The notes beneath the pieces were generated by a model. The model did no database searches. It was given only the letters and a program-made list of their open reading frames with translations, and had not been told where the DNA came from. A DNA stretch of 64,000 nucleotides, from assembly GCA_002394165.1 (NCBI GenBank), contig DGTA01000102.1, forward strand, positions 1 through 64,000, in the 5' to 3' direction. Within the stretch, counting starts at the first letter, position 1, and each line of letters starts with the position of its first letter. The DNA is from Lachnospiraceae bacterium UBA4348 (GTDB lineage: Bacteria > Bacillota > Clostridia > Lachnospirales > Lachnospiraceae). Made by a program: the position numbers and the translations under genes. This document shows, in pieces, positions 18,201-27,200 of this stretch.

Positions 18201-21200
18201 TCAAGGAGGGCTACGCCAGCGTGGAGCGTGAGTTCAACGAGATCCAGCAGATGACGAAGGAGAGCTATTTCGGCCGTACCGGCCAGGCAATCTTGAGGCC
18301 CGGCGCCGGCTATGCCAGTGTGGAATACACCTATGACAGGCAGGGCCTTGTTTCGGGCGAACGCTACTACGGGACGAACGGACGGCCCATCACACTTTCC
18401 TCCGGCGTGGCCGGATGCGACATCGTCAATCTTGACGAAAAGGTACGCCTGAAGGAACAGTGGCTGGACGAGGACGGCAATCCGGCGTACAACATGGAGA
18501 AGGGATATGCCCGCGTGGAGCGCGAGAGCGATCCGCACGGCAATATCGTGAAGGTCTCCTTCTACGATGAGAATGACAACCTGGAGGCACAGCGGGAAGG
18601 GTACGCGGTGCTGACCAGAGAGTACGATGCGGCCGGACGCAAGATACGCGAGAGTTATTTCGACGCACTGGAGCTCCCGGTGCTGCTGCGCTCGGGCGGA
18701 TATGCGTCCATCACCTACGAGTATGACGTCCAGGGAATCGTCAGCTGCGAACGCTATTTCGGAACGGGCGGAGACCGGATCGTCCTCGAGAACGGGGTGA
18801 GCGGATACCGGGCGCTTAATCTGAACAAGGATATCAAACTCGATGAGATGTGGCTGGATGAAAATGACCAGCCGGTGATGAACAAAGAGGCGGGGTACGC
18901 CCATATCGTGCGTGCTGTCGACGGACTGGGCAATGTCACCCAGGTCTCCTATTTCGATGAAAAATACCAGCCGGTGATGGTGAACGAGGGATATGCCTCG
19001 GTGAAGATGAAGTACAACCGCCGCCGCCAGAAGACTTCCGAGAGCTATTTCAACGAGGACGGACAGGGCGTAGTCGCTGCCGGCCTGGGATATGCCACAG
19101 TCAAATACGAGTATGACAAGAAAGGCCGCGTATGCGGTGAGCGCTACTTCTGGATGGACGGCAGGCCGATCGTCCTGACAAACGGCGTGGCCGGTTACCG
19201 GTGCGTCTACAGCAACGACGATGTGAAGCTGGAGGAGATGTGGGTGGACCGCAGCGGCACTCCGGTGATGAACTCCGACCTTGGCTATGCCAGCGTGGTG
19301 CGCGAGGTCGACGGCATGGGAGACGTGCTGCGCGTTTCCTACTATGATCAGAACGGAGACCCCATTGCCGTCAGGAACGGCTATGCCGTGGTCGAACGCG
19401 AGTACAACGTGCTGCGGCAGAAGACCGAAGAAAGATACCTGGGCACGGACGGAAGCGGTGTGCTTTCAAAGTCGGCCGGTTATGCATCGGTCAAATATAC
19501 TTACGATGATCTGGGACTGGTCAGCTCCGAGCGGTACTACGGGACGGACGGGCGCAGGATCACGCTTCAGAACGGCATCAGCGGCTATGAGGCGGTTTAT
19601 CTGGACAAGAAACAAAAGCTCGATGAGCTGTATCTGGATGAAGAAGACCACCCGGTCATGAATACAAAGACCGGATACGCCCACGTAGTGCGTGAGGCGG
19701 ATAAAGCCGGAAATATCGTGAGCGTTACCTTCTACGATGAGAATGACCAGACCATCTCGGCCGGAGGCTTCGCGAACGTGAAGCGCGAATACGACGAGGG
19801 CGGCAATCTGGCGAAGGAAAGCTATTTCAATGCGTTGGGTGAGCCGACGCCGATGGGAGACGGGTACTACCAGATCGGATTTACCTATGACAGCCTCGGC
19901 CGCAAGCTGACGGAGCGCTATTATGACAAAAACGGGAACCTGATGCTTACGCAGAAGGGTTACGCCGGGGTCAACCGGACTTATGACAAGGCCGGCAACA
20001 TCATCCGCGAAGCCTATGTGGGCGTGGATGAAGAATACCGCATGACCGATGCGGGCTATGCGATCGTGGTCCGCCTGTATGATCCGGACGGCAATAAGAC
20101 AGAGGAAGCCTATTTCAATGCAAATGGTTATCCGGTTTATCCGTATGAGCGGGGATATGCGAGGGCAACTTACGTATATGATAATGAAGGCCATGTGATC
20201 AAGGCTGAATATTTCGACCGGATGAACGAGCGCCGCGACATGGGCGGATACAGCGGATACAAAGCGGCTTACAGCAACGGGAAACGCGTCATGGACGCTT
20301 ACCTGAACGAGTATGACGCACTTTCCGTCAATAAAGCCAGAGGATTTGCCCTTGCCTACCACGACTATGACGCGGCCGGCAATGAGATCGCGACCCGCTA
20401 CTATGACGAGAGGCGGCTTCCGGTGGAGGTCGGCGGCGCGGCCGTGACGCTCCGGAGCTTCGATGCGGCAGGCAATGTGACGAGCGAGAAGAAGTTCAAC
20501 GCAAACGGACTGCTGATCCTCGCATCGAAAGGCTGTGCCTGGATCGAGAAGGAATACAACGAAGACGGCAAGGTCACCCGCGAGACCTACATGGACGCGG
20601 CGGGCAAACCGATGAACATCGGGGGATATGCCTCCGTCCAGCGTATCTACAATGATGAAGGTCATGCCGTGATGGTGTCGTATTACGATGAGAACGGCCA
20701 GAGCGCCGTTCTTCCGAAGGGATACAGCGCCATCCGCCGCGGATCTTCCGATGAAGGAAAGATCGTGCAGACGGAATACCTCGGAGCGGACGGAGAACCG
20801 GTCATGATCAGCGATGGTTATTCCATGACCATCAGCGAGTTCGACGAGGCCGGCAATACGATTTTCGAGAAGTGGTATGACACCGAAGGAAACCAGATCA
20901 ACCGCAAGGACAAGTCCTATGCGGCCGTTGTCCGTGAATACAACGACCAGAAAAAACCGGTCAGGTCTACCTATGTCGACCTGAATGACCAGCGGGTGGA
21001 CAATGAGGACGGCTACGCTATCGTGGTCAACCAGTATGACGAACGCGGGAACAAGATCTATGAAGCTTACTTTACTAAGGAAGGCTTCCAGGTAATGCCT
21101 GTCGGCAAATGGTACCATGTGGTCAAGCGGGAGTACGATGAAAAGAACAATCTTGTGCTCGAGCGGTACTACGGATTTTACGATGACCCGATCACGGTGG

Positions 21201-21592
21201 ACGCGGGATATGCGGGAATCTCCATGGAGTATAACGAAGAGGGGAAAGAGGTCCGCAGGAGGCTGCTCGATGCAGACGGGAACCTGGCCACAGCGAAAGG
21301 AGGATATTCCCAGACAACGACGGAGTATCCGGATAAAAACACTGTGCTGATCACCTACTATGATGCATACGGAAATGAAGTGAAGACGACTTCCGGCTAT
21401 TCGCGGTATGAGAAGATCACCGACGACCAGGGCCGCACGGTCCGCACAGCCTACTACAATCCAGGCGGCGTGCCGGCACCGATCGGCTCCAAACAGTATG
21501 TCAGGGTCGATTATGTATATTCGGATGACGGAAAAGTGACAAAAGAATACAGGGATGTGAATGGCAACGTAGTCAGGGTAGAGGAGACTTAA
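15296..21592 (+). CDS. Giant secreted YD-repeat (RHS-like) protein, 2098 residues
   Basis: A signal peptide (ending GGAAAQ) is followed by about 60 units of 32-33 residues of the general form GYA-x-V-x-x-EYD-x2-G-x5-E-x-YF-x2-DG-x-PV. In the first two thirds, sets of four units form a 130-residue super-repeat containing the block KLEQMWLDENDEPV; later units are less regular. The YD..G core resembles RHS/YD repeats, but there is no RHS core-associated domain, no toxin C terminus, and no LPXTG, SLH or transmembrane tail. AGGAGAACGGCG before ATG 15296 supports the start. It lies between a small homologue and a peptidoglycan-binding protein, suggesting an extracellular or wall-associated fibre or shell. 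The biochemical role is unknown. Confidence 0.82.
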   Translation: MRKKMIRESLAALGLVLMMTGGAAAQESVETEMPGTEVPAQDLTSVEENYINSDGEIVGEGESDWIVRTETNADGLVLSRWFFDTEGNSIIFPGAGYAGITFEYDDQGLVCKERYFGTDGERIALENGVSGYDAVNQSEKTKLEQIWLDVNDEPVVNEAAGFAHVVRETDEAGNIVKVSFYDENEKPLTQKAGYAVVEREYDDQQQKTLERYLDEEGNLVEIPSTGYAAITYEYDENGLVSAERYYGADGERILIANGTSGYTAVNLNKSTKLEQIWIGTEDEPVFNEDAGFARVEREQDEDGNIARVSFYDENGGLAVQSKGYAVVLREYDDQHRKTKESYLGGDGNPVRLPGAGYAGMGYEYDENGNITAETYYGENGEIIQVGGYATVRREYDDKGRVVKESYYNQNGEPRIFPGAGYAGIVYEYDDADNITRETYYGVDGQMTASVNGYASIAREYDDWGQVTKESYFDKYGEPSILPGAGYSSITYEYDSMGLVNFERYYGKDGNRITLSNGVSGYSTINLNDKIKLEEMFVDENDQPVMNSRTGYAYVVRDIDEDGHVYYVAFYDENLDPIETEQGYAFVSRDYNENGKVIMESYFDINGDLTILPGAGYAAVTYEYDDQGLVSAERYFGTDGTRVLLSNGVSGYKAVNYNRKIKLEELWLDIDETPAMNLKLGYARVQRELDEDGNILRESYYDASNKPVTIEDGYATIVRKYNEDHQVVRESYFGEDGKAMLLPSTGYAAVTYEYDDRGYVCCERYFDKAGKRITLSDGSSGYRVNYLNENVKLEEMWLDENDEPVINLKEGCAHIIRDADESGLVYHVAYFDEFDDPIRLSSGYAAVSREYDENGRKIRESYYDEDNEPVKLPSKGYASIAYEYDQMGLVSAERYFGEDGRRIALGNDISGFTCVNLNKSVKLEQQFIGVKDRPVINKDLGYSHVVREADADGNITRISFFDQEDHPIMVKEGYASVEREFNEIQQMTKESYFGRTGQAILRPGAGYASVEYTYDRQGLVSGERYYGTNGRPITLSSGVAGCDIVNLDEKVRLKEQWLDEDGNPAYNMEKGYARVERESDPHGNIVKVSFYDENDNLEAQREGYAVLTREYDAAGRKIRESYFDALELPVLLRSGGYASITYEYDVQGIVSCERYFGTGGDRIVLENGVSGYRALNLNKDIKLDEMWLDENDQPVMNKEAGYAHIVRAVDGLGNVTQVSYFDEKYQPVMVNEGYASVKMKYNRRRQKTSESYFNEDGQGVVAAGLGYATVKYEYDKKGRVCGERYFWMDGRPIVLTNGVAGYRCVYSNDDVKLEEMWVDRSGTPVMNSDLGYASVVREVDGMGDVLRVSYYDQNGDPIAVRNGYAVVEREYNVLRQKTEERYLGTDGSGVLSKSAGYASVKYTYDDLGLVSSERYYGTDGRRITLQNGISGYEAVYLDKKQKLDELYLDEEDHPVMNTKTGYAHVVREADKAGNIVSVTFYDENDQTISAGGFANVKREYDEGGNLAKESYFNALGEPTPMGDGYYQIGFTYDSLGRKLTERYYDKNGNLMLTQKGYAGVNRTYDKAGNIIREAYVGVDEEYRMTDAGYAIVVRLYDPDGNKTEEAYFNANGYPVYPYERGYARATYVYDNEGHVIKAEYFDRMNERRDMGGYSGYKAAYSNGKRVMDAYLNEYDALSVNKARGFALAYHDYDAAGNEIATRYYDERRLPVEVGGAAVTLRSFDAAGNVTSEKKFNANGLLILASKGCAWIEKEYNEDGKVTRETYMDAAGKPMNIGGYASVQRIYNDEGHAVMVSYYDENGQSAVLPKGYSAIRRGSSDEGKIVQTEYLGADGEPVMISDGYSMTISEFDEAGNTIFEKWYDTEGNQINRKDKSYAAVVREYNDQKKPVRSTYVDLNDQRVDNEDGYAIVVNQYDERGNKIYEAYFTKEGFQVMPVGKWYHVVKREYDEKNNLVLERYYGFYDDPITVDAGYAGISMEYNEEGKEVRRRLLDADGNLATAKGGYSQTTTEYPDKNTVLITYYDAYGNEVKTTSGYSRYEKITDDQGRTVRTAYYNPGGVPAPIGSKQYVRVDYVYSDDGKVTKEYRDVNGNVVRVEET
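15617..19904 (+). repeat. 390-bp (130-codon) super-repeat array inside the giant gene
   Basis: The glycine codon of the recurring GLVSAERYFG motif falls at 16784, 17174, 17564, 17954, 18344, 18734, 19124 and 19514: seven intervals of exactly 390 bases. Earlier copies at 15617 and 16007 are also 390 apart, and the gap 16007-16784 is two periods minus one codon. The exact register indicates expansion by recombination of a whole 130-codon block, followed by divergence. Confidence 0.9.
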
Positions 21593-21595
21593 GTC

Positions 21596-22747
21596 ATGAA
21601 AAAAAGAATGGTTTGCCTGTTTCTGACAGGCATGGTCCTGTCAGCTGGCCTGTCAGGCGCCGCATTGGCACAGGAAGTAGTATTTTCGGGCAAGGAGAAA
21701 TGTACTCTGACGGTACTTAAGGGCCTGGAGGAGGACGCCTCGTCCCTGCATCCGTCGCTGGAATCGCTGAATGCTCTCGGCGTCGTGAACGAAAGCCATC
21801 TTGCGATCGCGTACAGCCGCGGAAAGACAGGCTATGTAACACTTGAAGAGATCGCAGAGTCTATCCCGTCGCTTAATCTGGATGATCTCCCCTCGGTGAC
21901 TGAGTGGGAGGATATCCGGTCCGGATCCTCCGGAGACCATGTCAGCACGCTGCAGCAGGCGCTCAACGACCTGGGGTATCTCGACGGCGGCGTGGACGGA
22001 GCCTTCGGTCCGGGCACGGAAGGAGCGGTGAAGGATTTCCAGAAATCGCAGGGACTGGCACAGACCGGCGTTGTGGATGCTGCGTGCTGGTTTGAGATCC
22101 TGGAGGAAGCCGATCCGAACGCTGTCAAGCTGGAGACGCTGACCGCGGCTTACCCGCCGGTGGTCCGCCTGGAGGATAAGTTCAGGGCGATCGCGAATGA
22201 TGTGGAAGACATCGAAACCCTGCGCAATTTCCTGGACAGCAAGTGGGTCTTCACCTACGATACCTTCGAGGGAGTGGGCCGCATCGAACTGACCAGGGAC
22301 GGTCTTGTTCTGGGCCAGATCACGGAGGAAGGAAGAGCGGTTGACCGGATGACCATCGACGTCAGGATGTATGTGGATGTCCGCCGCTCCGAAAAGAATA
22401 TCGTTACGGTCAAACCCGTCATCGAGGTCAGCTCCTCAGGCTCAAGGCGCCCCTACGTGAAGGGAGCCATCCTCCGTCACGGATATGCCGTGGCCAATCT
22501 GACAAAGACCTTGCAGGAAGGCACGGTGGAAGGAATGACCAGCAAGGAGGTCACCCTGCTCGGACTCGATGAGGAGGCCTTCGATGTGGTCGCGGAGAAC
22601 GCCGGCAGTGAGATGGTGCTGAGGATCCAGGGGATGAACAAGGACTACGACCTGGACCTGGCACAGTACGCCGAAACGATCGAGGAATTCCTGTCCGGCT
22701 CGCTGAACGTCAACCTTAAGCAGCGTCATCTGGTCATCTCCGAATGA
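21596..22747 (+). CDS. Secreted peptidoglycan-binding-domain protein
   Basis: The 383-residue protein has a signal peptide (ending AALAQ) and one PG_binding_1 domain at roughly residues 103-165 (SGDHVSTLQQALNDLGYLDG, then DGAFGPGTEGAVKDFQ). The C-terminal 200 residues form a beta-rich region I do not recognise. The gene begins three bases after the giant YD-repeat gene ends, so the two are almost certainly co-transcribed. It may tether the repeat proteins to the wall, which is inference from order alone. Confidence 0.82.
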   Translation: MKKRMVCLFLTGMVLSAGLSGAALAQEVVFSGKEKCTLTVLKGLEEDASSLHPSLESLNALGVVNESHLAIAYSRGKTGYVTLEEIAESIPSLNLDDLPSVTEWEDIRSGSSGDHVSTLQQALNDLGYLDGGVDGAFGPGTEGAVKDFQKSQGLAQTGVVDAACWFEILEEADPNAVKLETLTAAYPPVVRLEDKFRAIANDVEDIETLRNFLDSKWVFTYDTFEGVGRIELTRDGLVLGQITEEGRAVDRMTIDVRMYVDVRRSEKNIVTVKPVIEVSSSGSRRPYVKGAILRHGYAVANLTKTLQEGTVEGMTSKEVTLLGLDEEAFDVVAENAGSEMVLRIQGMNKDYDLDLAQYAETIEEFLSGSLNVNLKQRHLVISE

Positions 22748-22772
22748 CCGGACAAGAGGAAGAAAACCGGCA

Positions 22773-24230
22773 ATGAATAATAATGAGATCATTATTGATT
22801 TATCCAAACTGGTGAAGTATTTTCTCAAATGGATATGGATCCCCATCGCGCTGGCCGTTCTCGGTTTCGGCTACCGCTACTGGCACACCACCTTCCGGAT
22901 GCCCAACACCTACACGGCATCCGGGACGATGTACGTCTTTAACGGCAACCCGAACCTGGTCAATTATCAGTATGCCAGCGCAACAGACCTTGACTCGGCG
23001 GTGAAACTGATCGATACTTATATGATCGTCGTCCGCAGCAAAAAGGTCATGGATGTGGTGGCGGAGCGCCTCTCCCGGGAATACCCGGGAATCGAGCCCG
23101 CATTTATCTCCGGATCTCTTGCGATGAACAATGTCGCGGACACCGGTGTGGTGAGGGTCAGTTCCATAACGGCGGAGCCGCAGCTGTCCGCGGATATCTG
23201 CAACGCCGTGCTTGACGTGGCTCCCGCGGAGATCATCCGCGTGGTCGGCGCCGGAAGCGTGGAAGTCATCGACTATGCTGTCGCTCCGGAAAGCGCCGAC
23301 AATCGCAGGCCGATGAGGCGCGGAACGATCGGCGGCATGGCCGGTTTCGTGCTGGGCCTGGGCGTTATCTTCCTGCTTTTCCTGTTTAACCGCAGGATCT
23401 CGGACGAGAAGGACCTGACAGAGAATTACGCTCCGCCGGTTCTCTCCTCCATCCGGCGCGTCAAGGGAGACAGACCCGACGCGGGAGATTTTGTGCTGAC
23501 CAGAAAAAGTCCCATGGAACAGATGGAGAGCTACGCGAGGCTGCGGATGAACCTGCTTTACACGCTGGTGGACAAGCCTTCGAACATAGTGGTGGTGACC
23601 AGCGCTGTTTCAGGCGAAGGTAAATCCACTATCGCCGCGAACCTGGCGATCTCCTGTGCACTGGGGAGAAAGAAAGTGCTGCTGGTCGATGCGGATCTTA
23701 GAAGAGGCTGCCAGCGGGACATCTTTAATTACGAAAAAGCAAAGAACGGCCTGTCCGAGGCGCTGGTGGGAGACTGCCGGTGGCAGGACGCCGTGATCAA
23801 AAACATCCATGAGACACTGGATCTCCTTCCCTCGGGCAAGTTCCCGCCCAACCCGGCGGAGCTTCTCGGATCGGAGCAGATGCTCCGGCTTCTCGAGGAA
23901 ATGGGGAAGGAATACGATCTGGTGCTGCTTGACATGCCGCCGGTCAACGTCGTGACCGATCCGCTGGTCTTATCCTCGCATGTGGCCGGATGCCTGTTTG
24001 TTGCCAGGCAGAATTACTCCGATCACCGGGATCTCAAAAAGGCGCTCAGCGCCGCCGAGCTGACAGGGATGAATGTGATGGGCTTTGTCTTCTACGGCGA
24101 GAAGCTCGAAGAGGGCGGATATTACCGGAAACGTTATTATAAGAAGTATTACGGAAAAGCCGACCACCGGACGGAGACAGCCGCGGCGGCCGGGAGAAGC
24201 GGATCAAAAGGCCGCCCGAAGAAGAAATAG
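22773..24230 (+). CDS. Wzz-type chain-length regulator fused to a bacterial tyrosine kinase
   Basis: The 485-residue protein has helices at about 18-36 and 186-206 enclosing an extracytoplasmic Wzz loop, then a cytoplasmic BY-kinase: Walker A SGEGKST (280-286), Walker A' LLVDADLRR (303-311), Walker B LVLLDMPP (about 375-382), and a tyrosine-rich tail (YYRKRYYKKYYGK) for autophosphorylation. Firmicutes usually split adaptor and kinase into two proteins; here they are one, as in Wzc. It should control polysaccharide chain length or export. The likely counter-acting phosphatase is encoded at 62919. Confidence 0.92.
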   Translation: MNNNEIIIDLSKLVKYFLKWIWIPIALAVLGFGYRYWHTTFRMPNTYTASGTMYVFNGNPNLVNYQYASATDLDSAVKLIDTYMIVVRSKKVMDVVAERLSREYPGIEPAFISGSLAMNNVADTGVVRVSSITAEPQLSADICNAVLDVAPAEIIRVVGAGSVEVIDYAVAPESADNRRPMRRGTIGGMAGFVLGLGVIFLLFLFNRRISDEKDLTENYAPPVLSSIRRVKGDRPDAGDFVLTRKSPMEQMESYARLRMNLLYTLVDKPSNIVVVTSAVSGEGKSTIAANLAISCALGRKKVLLVDADLRRGCQRDIFNYEKAKNGLSEALVGDCRWQDAVIKNIHETLDLLPSGKFPPNPAELLGSEQMLRLLEEMGKEYDLVLLDMPPVNVVTDPLVLSSHVAGCLFVARQNYSDHRDLKKALSAAELTGMNVMGFVFYGEKLEEGGYYRKRYYKKYYGKADHRTETAAAAGRSGSKGRPKKK

Positions 24231-24255
24231 ATTTCAGAAGCAATTAGGAGCAACT

Positions 24256-27200
24256 ATGAAAAAAGTCTGGAAAGGCTGCGCAATTCTATCCATAAGCTTC
24301 ATATGCGCGCTGATGCCGGCTTCGCTGCAGGCAGCACCAAGTACGAGCATCCTCCTCGACCAGGGGAATGATGCTTCTATTCTTGATTCCCTGAAGCTGC
24401 CTGAATTTACGGAAACTGACTGTGAGTGGGACGAGCGCGGGAACCTGGTCGCTGAGAGGGCACGCACCCTTGACGGGGCAGCGGCTGTCAATGCCCGGGG
24501 GTTCTGCCGCGCAGAATATACCTACGACGAGTTTGACAATCTGCTGACGGAAGCATTTTACGGCCTTTCGGGCGAACCGGTGGTCACCGACCTGGGATAC
24601 GCCCGGGCCGAGTACACCTGGTATACCGACGCGGACGGCAATTCCTATCCCGTGACCGAGGACCGCTTTGACGCACAGGGAAACCTCGCGGATATTCCGG
24701 GCGGCTACAGTTACCGGCGTGACACCTGGGAAGGCGGAACACTCAAATCCACAAAATATTACGGGGCGGACGGGGAGCTTACCCGTCCGGTGGGCGGCTA
24801 TGCCCAGATCCTGTACGAACACACCCATAACGGACAGGAAGAACTGACGATCAAAAAGACCTACCTCGATGAGGACGGCGCATTGCTGAACGGACCCGAG
24901 GGCGGGGCGATCATCGTATCGGAGTATGAGCTGCAGTTCTATGACAAGGAAGAGATCCCGACGGAGAAAGTCGCCAGGTTCGTGGAGGTTCCGATTCCCG
25001 ATACCAGCAAGGGGGCGGATGCCTACAGCGTCTACCGTCTGCTCGAGGAGGAGATCTACAACGCGGCCGGGCAGCAGGTGCTCGGAGCGGATCATTATCA
25101 CCGCCAGGTCAACCAGTATAATGAGTACGGCCACCTCACCCGGACCGATTACTTCGATACGGAAGGGGACTATATACAGGCCAATGAAGGATACGCCAGC
25201 GTCGTCTACACCTACGATGACCTGCAGCGTGTGATCGAGACGAAATACCTGGGAGAGGACCAGAATCTGATCAAGTCCGAATCGGGCCAGGCAAAGATCA
25301 TCTTTGAATATTACGGAAAGTCAAGGACCAAGCACTACGAGCGCTTCTACGGCGCGGATGACCAGCCGACCATGACAAGGAACGGCTACTCCGTGGTGGA
25401 ATACGAATATAACGGTCCCGACTACGATTACCGATATACCTACTATGATACGGTAGGACAGTATACCATGGGAAACAACGGCTTCTGCCGGATCGAGTTC
25501 CTGTTTGCCGACACGCCGGAATTTTCCTGGCGTGATACGCCGCGCCTGAAGACTGCACTTGACCAGATCCGCCAGGAGAAGTATTTCGGAACAGACCTGG
25601 AACTGATCGAGATCAAATCCGGACTGGCCGGCTACATCAACGAGCGCAACGAGAACGGCCAGGTCATCGCCACCACCTTCTATGACGATGAGTGGAAGCC
25701 GACCCGGAGCGACGAGTTCCAGTACGCCACCGTGCGCTATGAATATGATTCCGACGAGATCGACGCACCGCCCATCTATGAGTCCTACTATGACAAGGAC
25801 GGACAGCCCTGCGAAAAGAAGGAAGGCTATTACGCCAGATCCATGAGATACGGCGGACCGGAGAAGAATCTGCTGTTCGAGGAGGAGTACTTCGACGCGG
25901 ACGGAAATCCGGATACAGCCATCTCCACGGGAGCCCACCGCGGCGTCTTCAATTACACCCGCAGCGGTGTCCAGTCATCGGCCCGCTATTATGACGAGAA
26001 CGGCAAGCCGTTCAACACGGTGCTGGGCTATGCGGCGCTCCTTTACGAATACAACAAGAACGGATATCCGCTCTGGGAGGCTCTGCTCGATTCCGAGGGA
26101 CACCTTGTGTCCGCCGGCGGACAGTATGCCGCCGCCGTGCGCTCCTACCCGTACGGCACCTACCGCACCGGGCTGCGTTATTTCTCGGCGGACGGCGAAG
26201 TGCTGACCCAGCCGCAGGGCTACGCCACGGTCGTCACTCACTGGGACCTGGCCGGCAACCTGGCTGAGATCACCTATTATAATGCGCAGAACGAACCGGT
26301 CGTCTCCAACGGCCGGGCCAGGACGACCCGCGTTTACGACGAGTATCATCACAAGGTATGGGAGCGCTATTACGGTTCAAACCTGGAGCCGGTCATGCTG
26401 AGCGAAGGGTACCATGCCGTTCACAACACCTATGATGAGCTGACGGGAATGGTGACCAGGACGGATTATCTCGATGAGGAGGAGAAGCCGGTCCGGATCC
26501 ATAAGGGCTACGCTTCCTTTACCCAGACCTATGACCGGAACGGGGAGCTGCTCGAAAAGACATTTCTTGATGAAGAAGGGAAGATGATCGTCCCCTCCTC
26601 CGAGGATTACGCAAGACTTGTCCGCAAATGCGATGAATACGGCAATGTGCTCGAGGAAGCCTATTACGACGCCGACGGAGCGCTGATCACCAACCGGGAG
26701 AATTATGCGGTGCTGGTACAGACGTTCAATGAGGACGGCGTGCGCACCTCGACTTCGTTCCTGGATGCGGACAGAAATCCGGTGAAGATCCTTAAGGGCT
26801 ACGCGAAGGAGAAGGTAACCTACGATTCCATGGGCAACCGGACATCGGTCGCTTACTATGATGAGAAGGGAGAGCCGGTCACCATCCGTGACGGCTACCA
26901 GAAGGCCACGTTCCGCTGGGACGCGGACGGACACCAGATCCGGGAGTCCTATTATGACGCGGAGGGAAACCGCGTCCAGTGCCCGGACGGCTATGCCTCC
27001 TTTACCCGTGAATATGATCTTCGGGGCAACCTGACCAGGGAGGTCTATTACGGACCGGACGGCGAGATCACGTCCGTAAGGGCTGGCGCCGCGATCGTGC
27101 GCAGGACCTGGGACGACCAGGACCGCCTGCTGACGGAGAGCTTCTATGACGAGAGCCGGCAGCCCTACATGGTCCGCGGAGACTATGCTTCCCTGAAATA

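Noticed and set aside
16754..21118. Long minus-strand open frames across the 2098-residue YD-repeat gene (for example 17378-18904 and 19466-21118)
   Set aside because: They are shadows of the regular GAY/TAY/GGN codons in the plus-strand repeats. They have no ribosome sites and low-complexity Val/Ile/Asp-rich translations.
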